From the NCBI GenBank assembly GCA_947462335.1, contig OX381715.1:45601472-45665471 (forward strand): a DNA stretch of 64,000 nucleotides, given 5' to 3'. This stretch comes from Harmothoe impar (lineage: Eukaryota > Annelida > Polychaeta > Phyllodocida > Polynoidae). Position 1 is the stretch's first letter, and every line of letters starts with the position of its first letter. The position numbers and the translations under genes are program-made. The notes below the pieces were generated by a model that saw only the letters and a list, made by a program, of their open reading frames with translations, was not told the origin of the DNA and made no database searches. Positions 46,551 through 61,423 of this stretch are shown one piece after another.

Positions 46551-48469
46551 CTACATGGACCTTACAATTTACCTGTAGCCTGCCCTATACACAGGAAGCC
46601 CTGTAGATGGAGGGGGTGGCCAGGAGCGGTGCACCTACCTGTACAGCTCTAGGGAGGCTAATCTGGCCACTGTTCCCACCGCTGTGTGGGCAGCAGGTGG
46701 ACAGGTATGTAGAGAGGGGGTGGCAGGCAGGTAAGGCTGCCACAGGTGAGAGGGCCCATACAGGACAGCTCAATGCACAGAGCACTAATGGGCCCGCCCC
46801 CTCCAGAATGGTGGCTGTTTACAGGTAGGTATGGCAGTTTACAGTTTGGGACTTGGACATTGAGTTCACATCACTCATTCACCGATTTGAACTGCTTCCA
46901 AAATTCCAACTGAATATCAAACATAGCCACTCAAAACCGTATTGAGGATTTCTGGAAACGGTTCAAGTCAGGAAAATGAAAATAGCATTTTAAAGTCGCA
47001 AAGTCCGCCAAGCTTGTCATAACTTCCCATTTTATAGTTTCATATATATGATGATTCACATGCAGTTGATGATTGGTAGTTGTGTAGCAGGAAAGTTACA
47101 GGAAGGTCACTATCTTATTTTGAAATGGTAGTTTTCATTAGCAAATGTTGGATGGTATTGTCACCCCACGAATACAATTTCAAAAATAGTATTGAGTGAT
47201 TAAGTCCACTTCTATATTGGCATGGACATCAATACGTAAATTAAAGCAAATAAGTTACTTCTATAGATCCCGTGTCAGCACGATATAAAGTAGTAATGAA
47301 TAGCTGCACCCATCACCTGGGTTGTAGGGCAGCATTAACCCTAGTCACCCCACTACATGAACCCACACCCTGCACCAGGAGCAGCCCTGCAGGAAATGCA
47401 CTCCTACAATCTCCGCCTATTGTTATGTACGAGGCTGCCCAGATCACTTTCAGTGATCATTCACTTATCTCGTCCCGTGAGGCCCTAAAGCCATCTAAGT
47501 TCACGTCCCCTTTGTTACCGCCTAAAGGCTGCAGTCTATTTCTGTGTATCTGAGATCTACTTCCATTCTAATCCAGGGTGGGGAGAGGGAGCCAACGTGT
47601 AAATCCAAGCCCCGGGCCGTGGCTTGGATCTACACGTTGGCATTAGTGTTAAGGGAGGGAGACCCGGGCTTAGCATCGGGCCGCTGAGCCGTTGAGTCTA
47701 TACGCAGCCTATTACTGGTGTTATTTAGTCAGATAATTAAGTGGATTTATAATTGCAAATTTGTGAAGGTCTGAAGATTATATGGGATCGGGAAGATATG
47801 ATATATCTAAACCTTTTCCTTCAGTGTTCAACATCTGCAGTTAAAATAGTTCCCATCTAGCACATGCGTCCATTATTTAAGTGGGGATGGACAATAGAGA
47901 ATATCGATTCAGTACATTCTCATTTCCCTTATCATAGGCTGAGAGTTGCCAGGCTGACAGCATCTCAATCTCTTTAACCACGGCGTTATCTCTGGCAGCT
48001 ATGAGTCCCAGTTAAAAGTAATTCCAGTATACTGGAATATCAAACTTGTGAGTTGTCCCATGACGACAGTTGGCTGGGTACCCTAAATGGCGGCTGCCGC
48101 CTGGCGCGCCCCCAGCGGAGATAGCATGCAACAGGACCGAGGAGGTCATTCCTGTTGACATGGTTTGACTGTAGGTCCGTTAGAGTTACAAAATAGGCAC
48201 ACAAACCACGTGTAGTCTTGGGTCTCCCCGCTACGAGGTACTGGTAACGAGGGGTTGTCATGCCATGGGCTCTGTGATCCTCTGTCTCCGTCGGAGGAGT
48301 GGGAAAGAAGTATAGCCAGGAAACCCCCAAATCTTATCACCTTATTAAAGATGACCCTTGGCGGAATAGAGGCAAAAACTGTGTCTAAAACCAGTATGAA
48401 GAGCACCCAATGATATCTATACGGGGTCCTGATTCAGTCCTAGGCATATGCATGACAGGAAAGTCCCAC
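46551..48469. other. Non-coding stretch with a strong short hairpin
   Basis: At 47591-47641, gccaacgtgtaaatccaagc and the inverse gcttggatctacacgttggc form a 21-bp stem with one mismatch around a 9-nt loop. GC-rich frames near 46600-46830 and 48040-48400 are open on both strands but not supported as genes. Confidence 0.5.
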
Positions 48470-48612
48470 TAAATTCGACATGGCGACATGGCCGTTTTTT
48501 GGCCTTGTGATATGCGACATGAGGAATATCAGAGATAGTGACATGGGACATGGGTATTTCTTAAAATCGACAGTCGACATGGTCCTTTCTTAAAATCGAC
48601 ATGGGAAATGGG
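48470..48612. repeat. Block of gacatgg/gcgacatg words
   Basis: cgacatggcgacatgg, tgcgacatgagg, gtgacatgggacatggg and cttaaaatcgacatgg recur. In inverse orientation this matches the interior block at about 17951-18080. There it lies inside the tgtagaacc-ended element; here it lies just outside it. Confidence 0.65.
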
Positions 48613-48618
48613 GGCCGC

Positions 48619-49318
48619 TGTAGAACCGTGATGTGTATCAACGACGTGATGTGCATCAACTACACATCAAGGCTGACCATGCAAACGTGATGTGTATCAA
48701 TAAAACAGTATCCGTAGTAAGTTATGTGTATCAATATGTCGTTATCTGTTTCAATTGAACTTAGCAGTAAATTAATTGATGTTATCTGTATCAAGCATGT
48801 TCTCTTCCTGAATGTATAGGCCTAGTAGCCTACTTGTGCATGATATATACTGCCTACCAAGAAGCTATAGTGTTATTTAAAGTTACAAGAGGTAGAATCA
48901 GAGGAGTTCATGGTCATTGATATGGGGGGGGAGAGGGGGGGGGGGTAAAAACTGTGTACATTTTGTAGTTACTACACATCACGTTTTTGATAAACGTGAT
49001 GTGTATCAATAAAACAGTATCCGTAGTAAGTTATGTGTATCAATATGTCGTTATCTGTTTCAATTGAACTTAGCAGTAAATTAATTGATGTTATCTGTAT
49101 CAAGCATGTTCTCTTCCTGAATGTATAGGCCTAGTAGCCTACTTGTGCATGATATATACTGCCTACCAAGAAGCTATAGTGTTATTTAAAGTTACAAGAG
49201 GTAGAATCAGAGGAGTTCATGGTCATTGATATGGGGGGGGAGAGGGGGGGGGGGTAAAAACTGTGTACATTTTGTAGTTACTACACATCACGTTTTTGAT
49301 ACACATCACGGTTCTACA
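48619..49318. mobile_element. Inverted-repeat element with gtgatgtgtatcaa repeats, copy B
   Basis: The ends tgtagaaccgtgatgtgtat and atacacatcacggttctaca are identical to copy A at 17702-18706. The interior differs: gtgatgtgtatcaa and gttatctgtatcaa variants, a G run, and a perfect internal duplication. A C run follows the right end, as ccacccc does in copy A. No coding capacity. Confidence 0.7.
48683..49300. repeat. Perfect 309-bp tandem duplication
   Basis: The segment from aaacgtgatgtgtatcaata to ctacacatcacgtttttgat occurs twice head to tail. I see no difference between copies, even in the G-run interruption (ggggggggagaggggg). Either a very recent duplication or an assembly artefact. 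Confidence 0.9.
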
Positions 49319-50350
49319 ACCCCCCCCCCCCCCCCATCCAGATCCCCTTCTGTCATAGTCCCTGAGACACTCTCCTCTGTGGTCATGCTGGCCGTGGCAG
49401 TTATTAGTGCAGGCTGAAAGAGACTCTCCCCAGAGTCCAGCATTGCCAGACTATGCCATGAGGATCCAGCATGGCCAGACTTTCAAGCAAGTTTGCCAAA
49501 GTCCAGCCTGTTATTGAATGTCCAGCCTAGCCTGACCCTCACTAGAATGGCCCTTGACCCATCTATTATAGTCCAGCAGTGCCTGACCCTTGTCTGAGAG
49601 TGGTTTAGGCGACATTGGGTGACGCTGATATTTGCCTCTGTGTAAGCTGGCCCCAGTGTGCACTAGATAGGAACATGGAGATGGTGAAACACGCTGGCCC
49701 TGATTGTCCAGTACCGGGATACCTCTCTGGTGCAGGTGGCGAAGGGAACAACTTTTCTGCTGTTGGTTGCCGAGAGAGCGGCCAGCAGGGGCGGGCCACC
49801 ATCAGTCAAGGTGGTAACCAACATAATGGGGTCATGTTCCCCCAGAAACTAGGTAGATCAAGAGGCTCATTATGAAAATGAGAGACCTAGATCATGTAGT
49901 ATAGCAATATTTCCGGTTGCTTCGTATACGCGGCCATGTTTGCTCTGAGCTCGGAATCTCTCGTGAGATTTAGGCAGTTACCATACACATACACACACAC
50001 CATAGCAACAGGCTATTACACCAGAGCAGAACCAAGGTCTCACGAGATTGCTGATGTCAGTGTAAACACAGTGGTCGTGGGAATTCCACACCATTTAGTC
50101 CGCTATAGACCACTCAGGCAGCCTCTCCTTGATAGAACTATCATTCCATGATTGAGCCTAACTCTGAGGGCCCAGGGAGTTGATACTATCCCCGTAACGA
50201 CCCCCGGTAACCTGTCCCATCACACTTGACTCATCACACTTGGCTACCTTCTTCTGATTGGACCTTCATGGTGTGTACAAACACATTCCCCAATCAAACA
50301 CTCTAACCCGGCGGTATGCCAGGAATACAGGTGTTTTTACAAGGTCTTAC
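49319..50350. other. Non-coding stretch with a degenerate gtccagc repeat
   Basis: A C run at 49320-49335 borders the preceding element. At about 49430-49590, (a)gtccagc and gccagac words recur irregularly. No gene supported. Confidence 0.45.
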
Positions 50351-50479
50351 CTGCAAGCAGCTGTTCACTACAAAGTCCTCTCTAACTGATTCTGATGGAG
50401 TGCTCTCCAGCTTGCTGTCTACCTTATATGGCCATGATTGAGGTTGATATCTGATTGATATGCAGTGCCCTAAGATACA
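50351..50479 (-). CDS. Candidate exon with strong donor (unassigned gene)
   Basis: On the minus strand, 43 codons are open, ending in frame at CTTGCAG|GTAAGA, a near-consensus donor at codon phase 0. The last part reads KVDSKLESTPSESVRED and then FVVNSCLQ, which is protein-like and acidic/Ser-rich. The acceptor is unclear: several AG sites lie upstream with poor pyrimidine tracts. It is on the same strand as the candidate microexon 0.9 kb upstream and the large gene far downstream. No family recognised. Confidence 0.22.
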
Positions 50480-51355
50480 CTAGAGATCATCGTATGAGAG
50501 TGAGATCATAATTATATGTCAATAGAAGCAATGCATAGATATGCAATGCTTCTGATAATTTAATCAATCCCTCTATTCTTCCCACATTTCAGCAAGTTTT
50601 AAAACAAGGAAGGTTACCCGGTATGTCATTGTTCGTAGAACCAGAAGTTTAGACTACCCAGTAGTCATACTTACCGTTCCACATCATATGTAGATGTAGT
50701 TTTTCCAAAAGCCACTCTGTGTTAGATTGGAATACATGTATTATGTGTTAAAAGATGTATGTAGGGGACTTAAACCCAGGATGTTATAATTCAGTCTAAT
50801 GTTCTACATCTGCTCTACACAGGATGTTATAGTAGGCATTCTCTAAACCTTAACCTATACTTGTACCACATAGAGATTATGCCCCCATTTTTACATTCAT
50901 ATGTCAACGACCAAAGGTCCAGGACCCCGAAATATTCTTTACATGTCAAATTAAAGGAACATGTAAGTTGGACCTTATGGCAAAATCTGGTGAGACTTAG
51001 TTACCTCACGCCTATAGAAATTAAGCAGAAAACCAAACCCAGAAGAGGTTGTTTGCTAACAGGCCACACCGAGCCAATCTAAGTCAGTGACTCAAATGTG
51101 GTCTATTGCATTTCCTGTACATGCACTTGAAATATACTTCAAAACTTATAAAACTGAAGATTAGAACCAAGCAACCAATAGAAGAACATATGAAAGATAT
51201 GTTGTTTGTGATGGGATGAGATGAATACCTAGAATGGAACGTGAAAATGCATGATACCAGATTGATGATACAAACACGACTTTGAGTCATGTACCTTTGA
51301 TGACCCATATACATCAGCTGCGTGATACACGTTGTAGTAGGAGGGCACTACTCAC

Positions 51356-51385
51356 CAGCCGGCAGCAGCAAACGGGACCACTTAC
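51356..51385 (-). CDS. Candidate 30-nt microexon (unassigned gene)
   Basis: On the minus strand, tctaacgtgtttccttgtgt followed by ccttgtag is a textbook branch point, pyrimidine tract and acceptor. Exactly 30 nt later comes GCTG|GTGAGT, a strong donor. In one phase the exon reads KWSRLLLPA with split end codons; another phase gives VSGPVCCCRL. The first six bases of the exon (GTAAGT) are themselves a donor consensus, so an alternative is that this AG|GTAAGT marks the end of an upstream exon. Length divisible by three favours a cassette microexon. Confidence 0.25.
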
Positions 51386-55993
<4,608 letters not shown>

Positions 55994-56727
55994 CAGACTT
56001 TGTGTGTTGGGTGCCTGGACCTGCTGACATTGGGTGTTGGGTGCCTGGACCTGCTGACATTGGGTGTTGGGTGTTGGGTGCCTGGAACTACTGACTTTGG
56101 GTGTTGGGTGCCTGGACCGGCTGACTTTGGGTGTTGGGTGCCTGGAACTACTGACTTTGGGTGTTGGGTGCCTGGAACTACTGACTTTGGGTGTTGGGTG
56201 CCTGGAACTACTGACTTTGGATGTTGGGTGCCTGGACCTGCTGACTTTGGGTGTTGGGTGCCTGGACCTGCTGACTTTGGGTGTTGGGTGCCTGGAACTA
56301 CTGACTTTGGATGTTGGGTGCCTGGACCTGCTGACTTTGGGTGTTGGGTGCCTGGAACTACTGACTTTGGATGTTGGGTGCCCGGACCTGCTGACTTTAG
56401 GTGTTGGGTGCCTGGAACATTACTAATGCCGGTTAAAATCGTAACAAGGCAGGCGTTTCACAACACATACACTTTGGGTGTTGGGTGCCTGGAACTACTG
56501 ACTTTGGATGTTGGGTGCCTGGACCTGCTGACTTTGGGTGTTGGGTGCCTGGAACTACTGACTTTGGATGTTGGGTGCCTGGACCTGCTGACTTTGGGTG
56601 TTGGGTGCCTGGAACTACTGACTTTGGATGTTGGGTGCCCGGACCTGCTGACTTTGGGTGTTGGGTGCCTGGAACATTACTAATGCCGGTTAAAATCGTA
56701 ACAAGGCAGGCGTTTCACAACACATAC
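55994..56727. repeat. 30-bp minisatellite with a 257-bp higher-order duplication
   Basis: The unit is gtgttgggtgcctggaacta plus ctgactttgg, alternating with a gacctg variant so that pairs form a 60-bp super-unit. The array ends twice in the same unrelated tail (acattactaatgccggttaa through gtttcacaacacatac), at 56416 and 56673. The last array block plus tail was therefore duplicated as one piece. Confidence 0.93.
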
Positions 56728-56884
56728 CTGGGTTTTGGCTTTCAGCCAATGTGGACAACAAGGATGTGACAGAGACACCTTGTGTGGTCTCCCACAGTCG
56801 TTTAACAATGACCTCCGTCAAAGGAGATCACAACAGCCAACTGTTGTACAAGGACTGACCAAGCGCCACAGGGCCTATCGTGGG

Positions 56885-57268
56885 CTAGCTACAAGACCTG
56901 GGCCGGTCAGTGGCAACCCCGCCTGTAAAGCAAAAGGGCCTTCCCCTGCATGGCACCTGCCAAAGTAGATAAAATAGCTTTCGATTTAATTGCTTTTCAT
57001 CCTTGTTTTCCTTGTCTGAAATCGCCATGTTCCTATTGCCTGTATTCACTTTCTGTGTCTTTGGCATTCTATAATTCAATTTATTGCCACTCATGCTCAG
57101 GGAAAGTTTCTTCGGGACTTGCTGATAATGAACGGATAAGCGGAATTCCTCGGGGTACGAGGTAAGCACCCAGGGGCTGCAGGTGATGTCATACTGTGAC
57201 TCACGCACCATGTGCCGCACACTGACATGATGCCCCTTTACTGGCACCACAACATTACCCTCCCACAT
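56885..57268 (-). CDS. Candidate exon, 127 open codons (unassigned gene)
   Basis: On the minus strand, after an acceptor-like acagttctttacacag, the reading MWEGNVVVPVKGHHVSVRH, then MVRESQYDITCSPWVLTSY and PEEFRLSVHY, is GC-rich and strongly protein-like. The second half turns Lys/Asn-rich and may be intron read-through. A moderate donor (CAGAAA|GTGAAT) lies near 57047. The plus strand offers a rival exon, with acceptor gccactcatgctcag and donor gtacgag|gtaagc, over about 57101-57160, so strand is uncertain. No family recognised. Confidence 0.28.
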   Translation of the reverse strand: MWEGNVVVPVKGHHVSVRHMVRESQYDITCSPWVLTSYPEEFRLSVHYQQVPKKLSLSMSGNKLNYRMPKTQKVNTGNRNMAISDKENKDEKQLNRKLFYLLWQVPCRGRPFCFTGGVATDRPRSCS

Positions 57269-60200
57269 AGCTCTGTGTAAAGAACTGTGTACAAATGTAC
57301 ACAGTTTGAAGGGAATTTTTGAAAGGTGATTTTGAACAGGCCGAGTAATACACCATACTAAAGATCGTTCTTGTGATCTCCATCACTAAGGGTTTTGGTC
57401 TCTGGTTGATTTTATCATATAGTCTTTTATGCATCCAGTAGATACATTTATCTGAATAGAATTAAAAGCCATTCAATGATCTTTATGTTGTGAAGTATAA
57501 TATGATCTTCAGTTAGGCCTAGAAGTAATGATATTTATGCTGTGTCTATGAATAAATGTGAATAGTGTAATATTTCATGTCAATTTCGATTTTGAATCCA
57601 CATGATAAAGATGTTATGAAATGCTACTATACACAACAAAGTATAATCCAAAATTTTCTATTCAAGCAATTCATACAGATCTATTAGGATATATATTATT
57701 TTACTACAGAAGCTCAGTCAGTCGCTTTGAAATCATGAAAGTTGGAGATTTGGTCTGAGGAAAAGCTCCGACCAAATCCAGAGCTCCCATTGACTTAACA
57801 TGGGAATGTAAACTAGACAAAATGTCCATTTTAGTTCTGTGCAGTTTGTCTACAGTTTCACAAAAAACGTCTTATTGTAAGGCCTACCTTGGATTTTCTT
57901 TTACAGGAGGTTATCATAAGTTTCCTTTTTTTGAGTGAGCACATAGGAAGACAGTTAAATTCTCATGCAATCAAGGCTTTTGAGCCCAAATTTTTCCAGT
58001 CGGTTTTAAAGAAATGAACTATGGTCAAAATTGTTTGGTGCTCGTAAAGACTCTTGGGTCCTTAGACCCCGGAGACTGGGTCAATTACTAAAGAGTAACT
58101 TCTTCCATGTGTTACAGGGACATAGGAAGCAGCATTTTATGGGGCCCAGCTCATACAAGACTGGGCATTGTATTCATTAAGTGTGCCTACACGTATACAC
58201 TGCTGTATGTATCTCACTGTATCAGTGTATGGAAACGGGGTGATTGCTCCCCCCCCCCCCCCCCACCTCACCCAACTGAGTCATGATTTCATTATTAAAT
58301 ACATGTTTCGCTCAATGCAAGGAGACAATCGGCAGATTATGTGCAGATAGTATAGCGTTTTGTTTAAATGGGATATATTGAGGTAGTATTTCATCAATGT
58401 GACTTTTATGCTCATGCTACTAAAAGCAAGCATTTCGAGTCCATCTCTCTGTACTGGTACAGAATGGCAGTAACCGTTCCCTGCTCATGACAAAAAAGTA
58501 GGTGGAACGAAATGAAGCACTAAACATTATAGTTAATGCAAGATATCCTGTATTACAGACAACGACATGATTGGCCGAACCCTTCCTTGTGGCCAACATG
58601 TGATGTAATATATACACTGTTAAAAGTCGGTTGCTTTCTTTTGGTAGATTTAAAGTAGAATATTCTGTAGGTGTACAGATCATTGAAGGCGAAGAGCATA
58701 ATCTACTGTAAAGCTACAGTAGTTACCGGAAAACTACAGTAGATTCTCCTGTGTGCCTACAATTATTATCTACAGTGTAGATGAGTGTCTAGAACCGGAT
58801 GAACGCTACACGATTGTGCAGAGAGGCGCGTGTAGCTGAGTTTTCATATGCATCCGTTCTACGTTTTAATCTGTTATAGGATTGGAAAATACAAAAACAC
58901 CTAAGCATGCATTACTTACAGGCCTATATGCAGTATCAAATATTGACTATTTAGTTCATATTCTGATTCAATCTAATTTCCGTTCCTAGGGCAGTTTAAG
59001 GTGGCTAGGCCCTATTGTAAATACGTCCACTGCGCAGGTCCTTGCGCATAGTTAGATACAGTTCTTGAAGAACACACCAGGGTGTGCCTTCGGTCATATT
59101 TTTGCTGCTCCAGGCTATATTTCAATGTGTGGTCAGAAAGGCTCTTCAAGAACTGACAGGGGGTTGAACCCTGGATCTCCTGCATCCAAGCTGGCCCCAA
59201 CTCGTGCTTGGACGCGTCCGAGCGACATCGCTGGTATCTAAGGGGCCATGACAGCGTCACTTCCCCCGTATATTGGGGGGGGGGGGGTCCTACGCGGTAC
59301 CAATCTGCACTTTTGATACTACAGCACCAAGCGCACAGGAACTATTTTAACCAGCAACCTTTGGTGCTAGCGATGACGCTTGGGAACAGAGGTCGAGGTG
59401 GGACCAGCTTCCTTTACCCCTACTCTACTGAGGATCTGGTGGTAGGCCCGCTAAAAGCTATACCACATTGAGATTGTGTGCTCCATTTACTCCTTTAAAA
59501 AAAATTCAAACAGAACAAAAACACGTTTGAATTATGCATGGGACCATATGTTCAAAATATTATTTCTGGGTGTAAAACATTAGAAACTATATTTTGAGAG
59601 AGCTATGGGAAAAGTTAAATACTTTAAGATGTTGTTTCTTGCATATAATGTGACTAAGTACTCTTTGATCCTAATACAGATCCTCCGAACTCAAAGTCAG
59701 ATATCTCAGAAACTAGCATGGGACTTCCCTAATTTTTTTACACTATCTGAGAGTACTGATAATTTGGGCCTCATAGTGAAAATCCTGACAAAATTCAATT
59801 ACTTTTAGACTATGGGGTCTACCCACTTTAAGTACCATATATCATCCACCACCTCGTTTTGGCATAAATCTCCTTTTTCTCCAATCGGCTCATTTTTTTT
59901 AGTTCAGAAAGAAAAACACGTCGGTTTAATAGTGTAGACCACCATGCAGGACATAATCCCCTTCTACCTGTATATCTGTAAGCCGTGGACTAGGTCCTGC
60001 TGTCATTCCTGAGAGGGAATCTACTGTTACCGAGAAACATATTTTCAAGTGGGATAATGGTGCAGAGAATGCTCACAATATCGAGTGGCAATTATCTGTG
60101 TAACTGCTATTAATCACCACGCAAATAACTGCACTATCTTTAAAAGAACCTTACAAGCAGATAATTACGTGGATATGGAGCCAATGATGTGTTTTAACGC

Positions 60201-60461
60201 CAGATAAATAACAGTGGGGCATTATGTGTGAAGTTGTATGAAGGTAGTTGTTACTGGGACGTGCTGCAGGCGGTGTGTTATAAACTGCAGCAGGGAGAGG
60301 AGGGACGGGGACACACGGCAGTAAATACGTATAGTAATACAGGTAATAACATGGAGCCATTTATTGAGGTTTGTTTTGGTTTTCACTCTAGTTTTTCTAA
60401 CCAGTAGGTCATAGCTCCAGTTTATTGCCCCAGACATTCTCTCATGTAACATGAGGCCTGC
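57269..60461. other. Non-coding stretch, no secure gene
   Basis: A C run lies at about 58250-58264 and a G run at about 59275-59287. A tRNA T-arm-like word (gggttcaacccc on the minus strand, near 59161-59172) lacks a matching A box at proper spacing, so no tRNA or SINE is called. Small hairpins occur at 57747-57776 (gatttggtc/gaccaaatc) and near 58703 (ctactgtaaagctacagtag). Confidence 0.45.
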
Positions 60462-61190
60462 ATGTTTAGCACCACCAGTATTAGCTTCACCATAGTGTAC
60501 ATGTATAGTACCACCAGTATTAGCTTCACCATAGTGTACATGTTTAGTACCACCAGTATTAACTTCACCATAGTGTACATGTTTAGTACCACCAGTATTA
60601 GCTTCACCATAGTGTACATGTTTAGTACCACCAGCATTAGCTTCACCATAGTGTACATGTTTAGTACCACCAGTATTAGCGTAACCATAGTGTACATGTT
60701 TAGCACCACCAGTATTAGCTTTACCATAGTGTACATGTTTAGTACCACCAGTATTAGCTTCACCATAGTGTACATGTTTAGCACCACCAGTATTAGCTTC
60801 ACCATAGTGTACATGTTTAGTACCACCAGTATTAGCTTCACCATAGTGTACATGTTTAGCACCACCAGTATTAGCTTTACCATAGTGTACATGTTTAGTA
60901 CCACCAGTATTAGCTTCACCATAGTGTACATGTTTAGTACCACCAGTATTAGCTTCACCATAGTGTACATGTTTAGTACCACCAGTATTAGCTTTACCAT
61001 AGTGTACATGTTTAGCACCACCAGTATTAGCTTCACCATAGTGTACATGTTTAGTACCACCAGTATTAACTTCACCATAGTGTACATGTTTAGCACCACC
61101 AGTATTAGCTTTACCATAGTGTACATGTTTAGTACCACCAGTATTAGCTTCACCATAGTGTACATGTTTAGCACCACCAGTATTAGCTTC
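60462..61190. repeat. 39-bp minisatellite, about 19 copies
   Basis: The unit is agtaccaccagtattagctt plus caccatagtgtacatgttt. Period 39 is 13 codons and the unit lacks stops in several frames, so long frames exist on plus (264 codons, MFSTTSISFTIVY units) and minus (335 codons, GEANTGGTKHVHY units; 270 codons). In the plus frame the common variants (agt/agc, ttc/ttt) are silent. In the 335-codon minus frame every variant changes an amino acid. I annotate it as satellite. Confidence 0.93.
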
Positions 61191-61423
61191 ACTGTACTGT
61201 ATACCAGTACTGGCGCTACCAGAGTGCACCTCACAACTCCAGTGACAGACCTTTAATGCTCTATTTTACCTATCTATTATACAAAAATACACACAGATTG
61301 CTTTTTCAGACTTTGTCGAACTCTCAGTGAGAGCAGCCCACAGAGGTATAGTGAGCTGCATTACAGCACGGCCGGCACTGTAGGCTGATGCCTGCTGTCA
61401 GCAACCCTGTCAGCACCAGGCTA

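Noticed and set aside
45757..46652. Three overlapping frames of 243-271 codons, Gly/Val/Trp/Cys repeats
   Set aside because: Produced by the 19-bp G-rich satellite, which visits all three frames; no real protein would be open in all three.
59012..59260. tRNA-derived SINE or tRNA gene
   Set aside because: A B-box-like gggttcaacccc is present on the minus strand, but I could not find an A box at the right distance, a cloverleaf or a tail.
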